Program-made: the position numbers and the translations under genes
Shown: positions 1 to 6,599 of the stretch, piece by piece
How positions within the stretch are numbered: position 1 is the first letter of the stretch
Layout: every line of letters begins with the position of its first letter
The notes under the pieces: generated by a model
The model's input: only the letters and a program-made list of their open reading frames with translations
The model's database searches: none
What the model was told of the DNA's origin: nothing
Assembly (NCBI GenBank): GCA_017860085.1
Contig: JAFNAJ010000116.1
Coordinates: forward strand, 1 to 7,567
Direction of reading: 5' to 3'
DNA from: Acidobacteriota bacterium
GTDB taxonomy: Bacteria; Acidobacteriota; Vicinamibacteria; Vicinamibacterales; JAFNAJ01
Length of the DNA stretch: 7,567 nucleotides

Positions 1-192
1 CTCGCACGCCGGGTGGCGCGCCGCCCGCCGGGGCCGCTGGGCGCGCCCCGTCAGGCAGCGCTGGCCCCGCGCGTGGTCAGGCCGTGCCGAGAGGAGGCGC
101 CCCCCCTCGTCCGCGCGGTCGCTGACGCCCGCGCCGGACGCGCCGGGGTAGAATTCCGCACGTCGATCATCCGTCAGGGACCCGCACCCGTC
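1..192. other. GC-rich leader upstream of PBP1A, no supported gene
   Basis: The PBP1A reading frame is open back to position 13, but its translation here is Arg/Pro/Ala-rich with no resemblance to a PBP N-terminus, so I treat it as non-coding in that frame. The other two plus frames are open from the left edge and stop at TGA 123-125 and TAG 149-151. Either could be the disordered C-terminal tail of a gene starting before the window, but nothing recognisable is present. The minus strand has one open frame without a start codon. The stretch also has a run of seven C (100-106) and two copies of GGCGCGCC (15-22 and 40-47). I infer an intergenic or gene-end region holding the PBP1A promoter. Confidence 0.5.
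149..154 (+). promoter_or_regulatory. possible -10 box (TAGAAT) for PBP1A
   Basis: TAGAAT differs from the sigma-70 -10 consensus at one base and is one of the few AT-rich spots in a very GC-rich leader. It lies 38 nt before the preferred GTG start at 193, which would give a 5' UTR of about 30 nt. I find no convincing -35 hexamer at 16-18 bp spacing; the nearest candidate is GCTGAC at 121-126, 22 bp away. If real, it rules out the longer ORF starting upstream at position 13. This is a weak, motif-only call. Confidence 0.3.
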
Positions 193-2457
193 GTGGCACG
201 CGTTGTCGTTCGCATCGCTGGACAGGCTTTCATTGCCGGGCTGTTTGTCGCGGCCGGCGCGGCCGGCATCGTGACGGGCGTCTTGTTCGTCTACGCCGGC
301 GACCTCCCGCAGATCTCGGCGCTCGACGACTACGCGCCCAGCACGATCACGAGGGTGCTCGCTGCCGATGGTCGCGTGGTGGGCGAGTTCGCCACCGAGC
401 GGCGTGTCCTCATCGAACAGGATCAGATCTCCCCGTACTTGCGGCACGCGATCGTGGCATCGGAGGATCAGGAGTTCGATCGGCATTTCGGCATCAACAT
501 CCAGCGGATTGTCGTCGCGCTGACGCGCGATCTGTTGGAAATGCGCAAGGCGTCCGGCGCCAGCACCCTGACGCAGCAGCTCGCCAAGAACCTGTTCCTC
601 ACGCCGGAGAAGACCTGGGAGCGCAAGGTCAAGGAAGCGCTGCTCGCGATTCAGATCGAGAAGCGCTACACGAAACCCGAGATCTTCACCCTCTACTGCA
701 ACCAGATCTACCTGGGACACGGCGCGTACGGCGTCGAGGCCGCGTCGCGGCTGTACTTCGGCAAGTCGGCGAGAGACGTGAACCTCGAGGAGGCGGCGCT
801 CATCGCGGGCATCATCCAGTTGCCGAGCCGACAGAGTCCATACGTGGACCCGGAGTGGGCTCTGCGCCGGCGCAACTACGCTCTCAACCGCATGGCCGAA
901 GCCCGCTTCATCTCCGAGGCCGAGGCCAAGGCCGCCATGGCGCGTCCAATCGTCACCGTGGGACTGCCGTCGTCTGCCGACTCGGTCGCCCCCTACTATG
1001 TCGAGGAGGTCAGGAAGGCCATCGAGGCACGGTACGGGGCCAAGCGGTTGTATGAGCAGGGCCTGTCGGTTCGCACCGCGCTCGACGTGCGGCTCCAGAT
1101 GGCCGCCAACCGCGCCGTCAGCGAGGGCGTGCGGCGCATCGACCAGCGCCGAGGCTTCCGGCGGCCGGTCCGCAACCTCGTCTCCGAGCAGGGGAGCATC
1201 GACACCTTCAGCCACCCCCATTGGGCGAAGCCCCCGGGTCTCGACGATGTCGTCCCAGCCGTGGTCACCGCGGTCGAGCGATCGCGAATCACGGCGCGCA
1301 TCGGCTCCGAGTCTGCTGACATCGTTCGAGAGGGCTTCGCGTGGACGGGACAGACCGACGCCACGCGCCTCCTGAAGGTTGGCGACCTGGTGGACGTGCG
1401 GGTCGTCGGCCGTGACGAGGCCACGGCGCACGTGAAGGCGGTGCTCGAGCAGGAGCCCGAGGTGGAGGGCGCGCTGCTTGCGATCGACAATCGCACGGGC
1501 CAGATCCTGGCCATGGTGGGCGGATACCGCTTCGAGCGGAGCAAGTTCAACCGCGCCATTCAGGCATACCGGCAGCTCGGGTCGACCTTCAAGGCCGTCG
1601 TCTACACCGCCGCAATCGATCGGGGCTACACGCCGGTCTCCATCCTCATGGACGCGCCCGTGAGCTACTCGGGCGGAGCCGGTCTGCCCCGATATGAGCC
1701 TGGCAACTACGATGGTCGCTTCGAAGGTCCCATCACGCTGCGTCGGGCCCTCGAGGCCTCGCGGAACATCCCGGCGGTGCGGGTCACCGACAGCCTGGGA
1801 CCCAAGCAGGTCATCACCTACGCGCGACGGTTCGGGTTCGAGGGCAAGATGGACCCGTATTTGTCACTGGCCCTGGGCGCGGCCGAGGCGACGCTGCTCG
1901 AAGCCACGAGCGCCTTTTCGGTGTTTCCCAACCAGGGCGTGAGGATGCGGCCGTACCAGATCCTCCAGGTGCTCGACCGCGAGGGCAATGTCCTCGAGGA
2001 GAACCGCCCCGAACCCACCGACGCGATTCGCGCCGACACCGCGTTCGTCATGACAAGCCTCCTCACCGGCGTGGTCACCCGGGGGACCGCGGTGAAGGCG
2101 GCTGCCCTCGACTGGCCCCTGGGGGGCAAGACCGGCACGACCAACGACTTCACCGATGCGTGGTTCGTCGGGTTCGACCCGGACATCACCGTCGGCGTCT
2201 GGGTCGGGCTGGATCAGAAGCGGCCGCTCGGCAGGGGCGAGTCGGGCGCGGCGGCGGCCCTGCCCATCTGGATCGATTTCATGAAGACGTGGATCGCCAC
2301 ACGCACGGGTCGTCCCGAGTTCCCGCGCCCGGGCAACATCCTCTACGTCTCGATTGACCAGGCGACGGGGACGTCCGTGCCCCGAGATGCACCGGGGAGC
2401 CTCAACGAGGTGTTCATCTCGGGAACGCAGCCTGGCGGGGGCGAGTCTCGTCCCTGA
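193..2457 (+). CDS. mrcA: class A penicillin-binding protein, PBP1A type (glycosyltransferase/transpeptidase)
   Basis: Bifunctional peptidoglycan synthase that polymerises lipid II into glycan strands and cross-links the stem peptides; it is anchored in the inner membrane with its catalytic domains outside. From GTG 193 it has 754 residues. A short basic N-terminus leads into a membrane segment (about 12-34). The GT51 domain follows, with EDQEF (catalytic Glu91), GASTLTQQ from residue 122, and the RKVKEALLAIQIEKRY and YCNQIYLG blocks. An OB-like linker lies at about 350-420. The transpeptidase domain has the active-site S464-T-F-K467, S523-R-N525 and K646-T-G motifs, so both activities look intact. 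The open frame extends to 13, but the extra 60 residues are Arg/Pro-rich and unlike any PBP, and GTG 193 puts the membrane anchor at the correct distance. The SD match (AGGGA, 176-180) is weak, with a long 12-nt spacer. The gene converges on prfB with no spacer. Function is confident; the exact start and the symbol (mrcA/ponA usage varies) are less so. Confidence 0.94.
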   Translation: MARVVVRIAGQAFIAGLFVAAGAAGIVTGVLFVYAGDLPQISALDDYAPSTITRVLAADGRVVGEFATERRVLIEQDQISPYLRHAIVASEDQEFDRHFGINIQRIVVALTRDLLEMRKASGASTLTQQLAKNLFLTPEKTWERKVKEALLAIQIEKRYTKPEIFTLYCNQIYLGHGAYGVEAASRLYFGKSARDVNLEEAALIAGIIQLPSRQSPYVDPEWALRRRNYALNRMAEARFISEAEAKAAMARPIVTVGLPSSADSVAPYYVEEVRKAIEARYGAKRLYEQGLSVRTALDVRLQMAANRAVSEGVRRIDQRRGFRRPVRNLVSEQGSIDTFSHPHWAKPPGLDDVVPAVVTAVERSRITARIGSESADIVREGFAWTGQTDATRLLKVGDLVDVRVVGRDEATAHVKAVLEQEPEVEGALLAIDNRTGQILAMVGGYRFERSKFNRAIQAYRQLGSTFKAVVYTAAIDRGYTPVSILMDAPVSYSGGAGLPRYEPGNYDGRFEGPITLRRALEASRNIPAVRVTDSLGPKQVITYARRFGFEGKMDPYLSLALGAAEATLLEATSAFSVFPNQGVRMRPYQILQVLDREGNVLEENRPEPTDAIRADTAFVMTSLLTGVVTRGTAVKAAALDWPLGGKTGTTNDFTDAWFVGFDPDITVGVWVGLDQKRPLGRGESGAAAALPIWIDFMKTWIATRTGRPEFPRPGNILYVSIDQATGTSVPRDAPGSLNEVFISGTQPGGGESRP

Positions 2458-2460
2458 TCA
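2455..2460. other. abutting convergent stop codons (TGATCA)
   Basis: The PBP1A stop TGA (2455-2457) is directly followed by the reverse complement of the prfB stop TGA (2460-2458), producing the palindrome TGATCA. There is no intergenic base, and I see no hairpin followed by a T-run on either side. Any terminator for either transcript must therefore lie inside the opposing gene or be factor-dependent. Confidence 0.9.
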
Positions 2461-3592
2461 GTCCTCGTCCGGGCTCGCGGCCATCAACGTGCCCGATGCC
2501 TTTCGCATCAGGTACGTCTTGATGAACTGATCGAGGTCGCCGTCGAGCACGCGGTCGACGTCGCCGACCTGTTCCTTGGTGCGGTGGTCCTTGGCCAGCC
2601 GGTACGGGTGCAGCACGTAGCTGCGGATCTGGCTGCCGAACGCGATGTCCTTCTTGGCGCCGCCGAGTTGTTCCAGCTTCGCCTGCTGTTCCTTCGTCCT
2701 GAGATCGTAGAGCCGAGCCTTGAGCACGCGCATCGCCGCATCACGGTTGCGGTGCTGCGACCGCTCGTTCTGGCACGACACCACGATGCCTGTCGGCAGG
2801 TGGGTGATGCGCACGGCCGAATCGGTGACGTTGACGTGCTGCCCGCCGGCACCGCTCGACCGGTACGTGTCGATGCGGATGTCCTTGTCCTCGACGACGA
2901 TGTCGACGTCCTCCGGCAGCTCGGGCCAGACGTAGACGGACGCGAACGACGTGTGCCGGCGGGCGGCCTGGTCGAACGGCGAGATTCGCACGAGCCGATG
3001 GACACCCGCCTCGGCCAGCAGCAGGCCATAGGCGTACTCGCCCGACACGGTGAAGGTGGCGCTCTTGATCCCGGCGTCCTCGGCTGGCTGCAGGTCGATC
3101 ACCTCGCGCTTGAACCCGCGGCGCTCGGTCCATCGGAGATACATGCGCAGCAGCATCTCGGCCCAATCCTGGGACTCCGTGCCTCCGGCACCCGGGTGGA
3201 TGGTCACGATTGCATTGCTGCGATCGTGCTCCCCCCCCAGCATCTTCTTCGTCTCGCCCTCCGCGACCTCTGCTTCGAGCTCGTCGAGCACGCGCACGAA
3301 GTCGCTCTCCACGGGCTCGCCCTGCTGGAGCCACTCGTAGAGCACGCCCAGGTCGTCGCCCGTCTTGCCCAGCCGACCGGCCAACTCGACGTCTTCCTCG
3401 AGCCGTCTCCGTCGCTGCAGCACTTTCTGGGCTTCAGCCTGGTCTTTCCAGAAGTCGGGGGCAGCCGCCCGCTCCTCGAGGCGCGTCAGCTCTTCTCTGG
3501 GTCGAGCGGCCTCAAAGATACCCTCGGAGATCGGTGGCACGTCTGGCGAGGTCTTGATAGCGGCGAACGAGGTCTTCGCGGAGGATGGCCAC
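2458..3592 (-). CDS. prfB: peptide chain release factor 2, expressed through a +1 programmed frameshift
   Basis: RF2 recognises UGA and UAA in the ribosomal A site and triggers peptide release in the cytoplasm. The SPF codon-recognition motif (residues 204-206) and the catalytic GGQ motif (249-251) sit at almost exactly their E. coli positions. The gene is in two frames. Frame 0 begins at GTG 3592 and encodes 26 residues beginning VAILREDL and ending in DLRGYL before an in-frame TGA at 3514-3512. Skipping T3514 moves the ribosome into the main frame (EAARPREELTRLEE...) for another 351 residues, 377 in total against 365 in E. coli. The longest unshifted ORF, from GTG 3600, gives a meaningless N-terminus (LPWPSSAKTSF) and its start is only 2 nt from the SD, so it is not the real start. 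An in-frame stop at 3610-3608 leaves GTG 3592 as the only standard frame-0 start. It is the last gene of the minus-strand operon, 15 nt after lnt. Low RF2 favours shifting, so the gene is autoregulated. It contains a run of eight G (3238-3231), but the frame is intact. Confidence 0.97.
3511..3526 (-). promoter_or_regulatory. prfB +1 programmed frameshift site
   Basis: Read on the minus strand the site is CGA GGG TAT CTT TGA G. It has the parts of the known RF2 recoding signal: a Shine-Dalgarno-like GAGGG that pairs with 16S rRNA, a 3-nt spacer (TAT), the slippery CTT codon, and an in-frame TGA. The ribosome slips from CUU to UUU and continues with GAG. It closely matches the E. coli site (AGG GGG TAT CTT TGA C), apart from a shorter G-run and G rather than C after the stop. 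The peptides on both sides resemble RF2, which supports function. It forms a feedback loop because RF2 reads the UGA. Confidence 0.95.
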
Positions 3593-3602
3593 GGGAGCAC
3601 GA

Positions 3603-3608
3603 CTCCTT
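3603..3608 (-). promoter_or_regulatory. ribosome binding site of prfB (AAGGAG)
   Basis: AAGGAG lies 10 nt before GTG 3592 and shares its first A with the lnt stop codon TGA (3610-3608). Its spacing decides the start: it is slightly long but usable for GTG 3592, and far too close (2 nt) for the alternative GTG at 3600. The overlap with the lnt stop suggests that prfB translation is partly coupled to termination on lnt. Confidence 0.8.
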
Positions 3609-5101
3609 CAGGAACGGCCGGGCGCGCGGGCCGAACGCCAGCCGTTCAACAGCAGCCAGAGGGTCACGGCCGCGCACGCCCAGGCAAACGAATCTCCAAT
3701 TCTACCGTAGACCGTCAGGCCTCCGAGCAACCTGACCTGGCCGACCAGCGTGCGCGGCTCGAACAAGGGCGATTGCACGACCACGCGGCCGTAGGGATCG
3801 ACGATCCCGCTGATGCCGGTGTTGGCCGCCCGCACGAGATAGCGTCCCTGCTCGATGGCTCGAAGGCGAGCCTGCTCGAAGTGCTGGAACGGCGCCGAAC
3901 TGGTCCCGTACCACGCGTCGTTGGTCAGCGTCACCAGCAACTGGCTGCCGCGACGAACCGCGTCACGCACCAGATGGGGGAACACGACCTCGTAGCAGAT
4001 GGCCACGCTCACCGGGCGACCCTGCACCGGCAGCAGCGTCAGCGCCTGTCCCGCGCTGAAGTCCGACACCCCTTCGACGAGAGGCGCCACGAAGAACAGC
4101 ACGCGTCGCAGGGGCACGTACTCGCCGAACGGAACGAGGTGCATCTTGCGATACACCCCGGCGGTGGCTCCGGTCTGGTCGACGAGGAATGCGGCGTTGT
4201 AGTAACGAGGAGGTTCGCCGACTTCGACCTGGTTGCTGCCGAACAGCATCCACGTGCCCGTGGCGACCGCCGTGTCGCGGATGGCGGTTGTGCTGGGCGG
4301 GTGGGCTTCGAACGTGAACGGCGTCGAAGACTCCGGCCAGACGATGAGGCGGACGCCCTGCGCAGCCACCTCTCGGCTGAGGGCGAGGTGACGCGTGAGG
4401 ATCTCGGCGGCAGATGTCGGGTCCCACTTGCGGTCCTGCTCGACGTTGCCCTGGACGATGCCGACGTCGAGGCTCGTGCCGCCGGCCAGCAGGGTGCCAC
4501 GCGCCACGCGCCAGCTCCCCCACGCCGTCGCCGCGACCATGACCGCTGCCACCGTGGCCACGACCGGAAGCGCTCGTCGCCAGCCGACGGACACCGCATA
4601 CGCCAGCGCGCCATTGACCGCGACGACGAGCGCCGAGAGGCCGTAGACGCCGAAGAGGCTGGCCACCTGCGCGATGGGCATCACCGACACCTGGCTGTAG
4701 CCGAGGAGTACCCACGGAAACCCAGTGAGAAGGTGGGCCCTCGCCCACTCGGTCGTGACCCACACTGCCGGCGCGATCAGCGCGACCCGACGACCGAGGC
4801 GGCGTCCAGCGAAGTGGATGCCCACGGCGAACGCGGCCGGATACAGGGCGAGGTACGCGACGAGCAGCCCTGCCACGGGCGTGGCCACCGGTCGTGACAC
4901 GCCGCCGTAGACGACCATGACGTCGACGGTCCAGTAGACCGTTCCCGCAAAGGAGACGAGGCCCGTGACCAAGCCGAGCGTCCACGCGTGGAGCGGTGAC
5001 GTCCGCGCGCGCTCGCCTCGCAAGGCAACGAGCAAGGGCACGAGCGCCACCCAGGCGACGGCCGGATGACCGAATTTCGGGAAGCTGAGCGCGAGCAGCA
5101 C
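3608..5101 (-). CDS. lnt: apolipoprotein N-acyltransferase
   Basis: Inner-membrane enzyme that transfers an acyl chain from phospholipid to the N-terminal cysteine of lipoproteins, the last step of maturation before Lol sorting. From GTG 5101 it has 497 residues. The N-terminal half has several hydrophobic segments (about 13-27, 40-65, 73-98 and further ones to about 205). A nitrilase-fold domain spans about 211-470 and a final membrane helix ends the protein. The Glu-Lys-Cys triad is present: E257 in WPES, K319 in YRKMHLVPFGEY, and C369 in AICYEVVFP. The start is uncertain. Family members usually have a full first membrane helix before the LALSFPKFG-like motif, but GTG 5101 leaves only a few residues of it. 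The frame stays open upstream and encodes a fitting hydrophobic stretch (ALAYPLALVAGV), with no ATG, GTG or TTG found back to about 5220. GTG 5101 has no good SD, so a non-standard start near CTG 5131 is possible. It lies 14 nt after the SPOR gene. Confidence 0.95.
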   Translation of the reverse strand: MLLALSFPKFGHPAVAWVALVPLLVALRGERARTSPLHAWTLGLVTGLVSFAGTVYWTVDVMVVYGGVSRPVATPVAGLLVAYLALYPAAFAVGIHFAGRRLGRRVALIAPAVWVTTEWARAHLLTGFPWVLLGYSQVSVMPIAQVASLFGVYGLSALVVAVNGALAYAVSVGWRRALPVVATVAAVMVAATAWGSWRVARGTLLAGGTSLDVGIVQGNVEQDRKWDPTSAAEILTRHLALSREVAAQGVRLIVWPESSTPFTFEAHPPSTTAIRDTAVATGTWMLFGSNQVEVGEPPRYYNAAFLVDQTGATAGVYRKMHLVPFGEYVPLRRVLFFVAPLVEGVSDFSAGQALTLLPVQGRPVSVAICYEVVFPHLVRDAVRRGSQLLVTLTNDAWYGTSSAPFQHFEQARLRAIEQGRYLVRAANTGISGIVDPYGRVVVQSPLFEPRTLVGQVRLLGGLTVYGRIGDSFAWACAAVTLWLLLNGWRSARAPGRS

Positions 5102-5115
5102 GCCCGCGACGAGCG

Positions 5116-5838
5116 CTAGCGGGTAAGCCAGGGCTTGAACCGTTCCTGCTCGGCGAGGCGGCGCATCATCTGCTCGGCCTCGCCACGGTCTTGGTAGCTG
5201 CCGACGCGAACTCGGTACATCGGCGCCGCTCCCCCACCGGCCGGGGCAACGACATAGGCGTCGTAGCCCTTCTTCACGAGGCGCGCCGCGATCGCATCGG
5301 CCTCGGCTCTCTGCCGCACGGCCGCCACCTGGACCGCCCAGCCGCCGGGGACCCTCGCGGGCGAGGACGCCGGGGCCGCCGCGCGGTCGGTCGCCGGAGG
5401 CGCAGGAGCGGGCGGAGACGTCTCCACGGGCTTCACTTTCTCGCCACTCGTCGAGACCGGGGCCGGCGCCGGGGGCGTCGGCTCCGCCGGCTCGGGCACC
5501 TCGGTGCCCGACTTCACGGTCTCGGCGGGAGGTTCCGCGTTGCCGAGCCGCTCGTAGTAGCTCAGCTCGGACGCCGCGACGCTGGTGGCCTGCGAGCCCG
5601 GCGCCGCCGCGTCACCGCTCGCCGGCGACGCCGTCTCGGTGGGCGGGACGGCCGCCACACCGGCGTCCACGGACGCATCGGTGCGCACACCGCGTCCCAC
5701 CAGGACGCCACACAGGAAAATGACGATCGAGACCACCGTGGTGGCCATGAACAAGAAGACGAGCTGCTTCCCGCTCAGGTGGATCTCGTGGAAGCCGTCT
5801 TCAGACGAAGTCGTGGCGTTGCGCGCGTCCGTGTTCAT
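5116..5838 (-). CDS. SPOR-domain membrane protein (FtsN/DedD-like layout)
   Basis: A 240-residue single-pass protein. A short cytoplasmic N-terminus is followed by a membrane helix at about 26-48 (QLVFLFMATTVVSIVIFLCG), a Pro/Ala/Thr/Glu-rich, probably disordered periplasmic linker at about 51-166 with PPAPAP twice, and a C-terminal SPOR domain at about 167-240 (WAVQVAAV..., YRVRVGSYQDRGEAEQMMRRL). SPOR domains bind glycan stripped of stem peptides and usually bring proteins to the division septum, so a role in septal wall synthesis or remodelling is inferred. The layout matches FtsN and DedD, but I cannot show orthology with either and give no symbol. The ATG overlaps the slipin stop as ATGA. 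The nearest SD-like AAGGA (5843-5839) touches the start codon, too close to work well, so expression probably depends on reinitiation after the slipin gene. The function of this particular protein is not known. Confidence 0.9.
   Translation of the reverse strand: MNTDARNATTSSEDGFHEIHLSGKQLVFLFMATTVVSIVIFLCGVLVGRGVRTDASVDAGVAAVPPTETASPASGDAAAPGSQATSVAASELSYYERLGNAEPPAETVKSGTEVPEPAEPTPPAPAPVSTSGEKVKPVETSPPAPAPPATDRAAAPASSPARVPGGWAVQVAAVRQRAEADAIAARLVKKGYDAYVVAPAGGGAAPMYRVRVGSYQDRGEAEQMMRRLAEQERFKPWLTR
5835..5838 (-). promoter_or_regulatory. ATGA stop/start overlap, slipin to SPOR gene
   Basis: On the minus strand the SPOR ATG (5838-5836) and the slipin TGA (5837-5835) share three bases, ATGA. 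With AAGGA directly against the ATG rather than at normal spacing, termination-reinitiation is the likely way the SPOR gene is translated, tying its level to that of the slipin. Confidence 0.8.
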
Positions 5839-6599
5839 TCCTTGGGGCTGGATGACCGCTGGCTGAGGATGTTCAGAAACTCAATCGGCAGCGGGAAGAT
5901 GATCGTCGAGTTTTTCTCCGAGGCGATCTCGGTCAGCGTTTGCAGGTATCGCAGGGTGATCGTCACGGGCTCTGTGGCGATGATGTGGGCCGCCTGCGAC
6001 AGTTTCTCCGATGCGATCAACTCGCCTTCAGCGTGGATGATCTTAGCACGTTTCTCGCGCTCGGCTTCGGCCTGCTTGGCCATGGCGCGCTGCATGTCGG
6101 GCGGCAAATCCACGTGCTTCACCTCGACGGCCGACACCTTGATGCCCCAGGGATCGGTACGCTGATCGAGGATGTGCTGCAGTTGCTGGTTGAGCCGGTC
6201 GCGCGCCGAGAGGAGGTCGTCGAGCTCCACCTGCCCCAGCACGCTGCGCAGGGTCGTCTGCGAGAGCTGTGACGTGGCGTAGTTGTAGTTCTCCACCTCG
6301 ACGATGGCCTTGCGCGGCTCCATCACGCGGAAGTAGACCACGGCGTTGACCTTCACCGACACGTTGTCCCTGGTGATGATGTCCTGCGGTGGCACGTCGA
6401 GCACGACGGTGCGCAGGCTCACCCGCACCATGCGATCGATGGGGGCAAAGACGAGCACGATGCCCGGGCCCTTGGGCAGTGGCAGCAGCTTGCCGAGCCT
6501 GAAGATCACGCCGCGTTCGTACTCGTTGAGGATCTTGATGGACGAGATGACGTAGAAGACGACGATCAGCGCGATGATCAGCGACGGCGTGAGAATCAT
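5835..6599 (-). CDS. slipin / stomatin-like SPFH-domain membrane protein
   Basis: A 254-residue member of the prokaryotic stomatin (slipin) group of the SPFH superfamily, which oligomerise on membranes and are thought to organise or protect membrane regions. It has an N-terminal membrane segment at about 5-22 (SLIIALIVVFYVISSIKIL) and the hallmark NEYERGVIFRLGK. The SPFH core (RTVVLDVPPQDIITRDNVSVKVNAVVYFRV) and an Ala/Glu/Lys-rich helical stretch (MAKQAEAEREKRAKIIHAEGE) follow. The tail contains NSTIIFPLP, typical of slipins. ATG 6599 has a strong SD. The frame is open much further upstream, to 7235, but that part is nfeD read out of frame and is not coding. The gene overlaps nfeD by 4 nt. 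In Pyrococcus horikoshii the NfeD-family protease PH1510 cleaves the hydrophobic C-terminal part of its stomatin partner PH1511, so this tail is a plausible substrate of the upstream gene. E. coli QmcA is a related protein, but the slipin-type short tail fits better here. Confidence 0.95.
   Translation of the reverse strand: MILTPSLIIALIVVFYVISSIKILNEYERGVIFRLGKLLPLPKGPGIVLVFAPIDRMVRVSLRTVVLDVPPQDIITRDNVSVKVNAVVYFRVMEPRKAIVEVENYNYATSQLSQTTLRSVLGQVELDDLLSARDRLNQQLQHILDQRTDPWGIKVSAVEVKHVDLPPDMQRAMAKQAEAEREKRAKIIHAEGELIASEKLSQAAHIIATEPVTITLRYLQTLTEIASEKNSTIIFPLPIEFLNILSQRSSSPKE
6596..6599 (-). promoter_or_regulatory. ATGA stop/start overlap, nfeD to slipin
   Basis: The slipin ATG (6599-6597) and the nfeD TGA (6598-6596) share bases as ATGA. 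Together with the strong SD upstream, this indicates coupled translation of the protease and its likely partner. Confidence 0.85.

Noticed and set aside
15..47. Pair of GGCGCGCC palindromes that could form an 8-bp stem with a 17-nt loop
   Set aside because: There is no T-run or other terminator feature, and such pairs arise easily in sequence this GC-rich.
92..97. AGGAGG as a ribosome binding site in the leader
   Set aside because: No ATG, GTG or TTG lies at a workable distance downstream, so it probably reflects GC-rich composition.
2584..4897. Long plus-strand open frames opposite prfB and lnt (383 and 510 codons)
   Set aside because: They are antisense to two unambiguous conserved genes, are rich in Arg, Ala and His as expected from GC-rich antisense reading, and show no recognisable domain.
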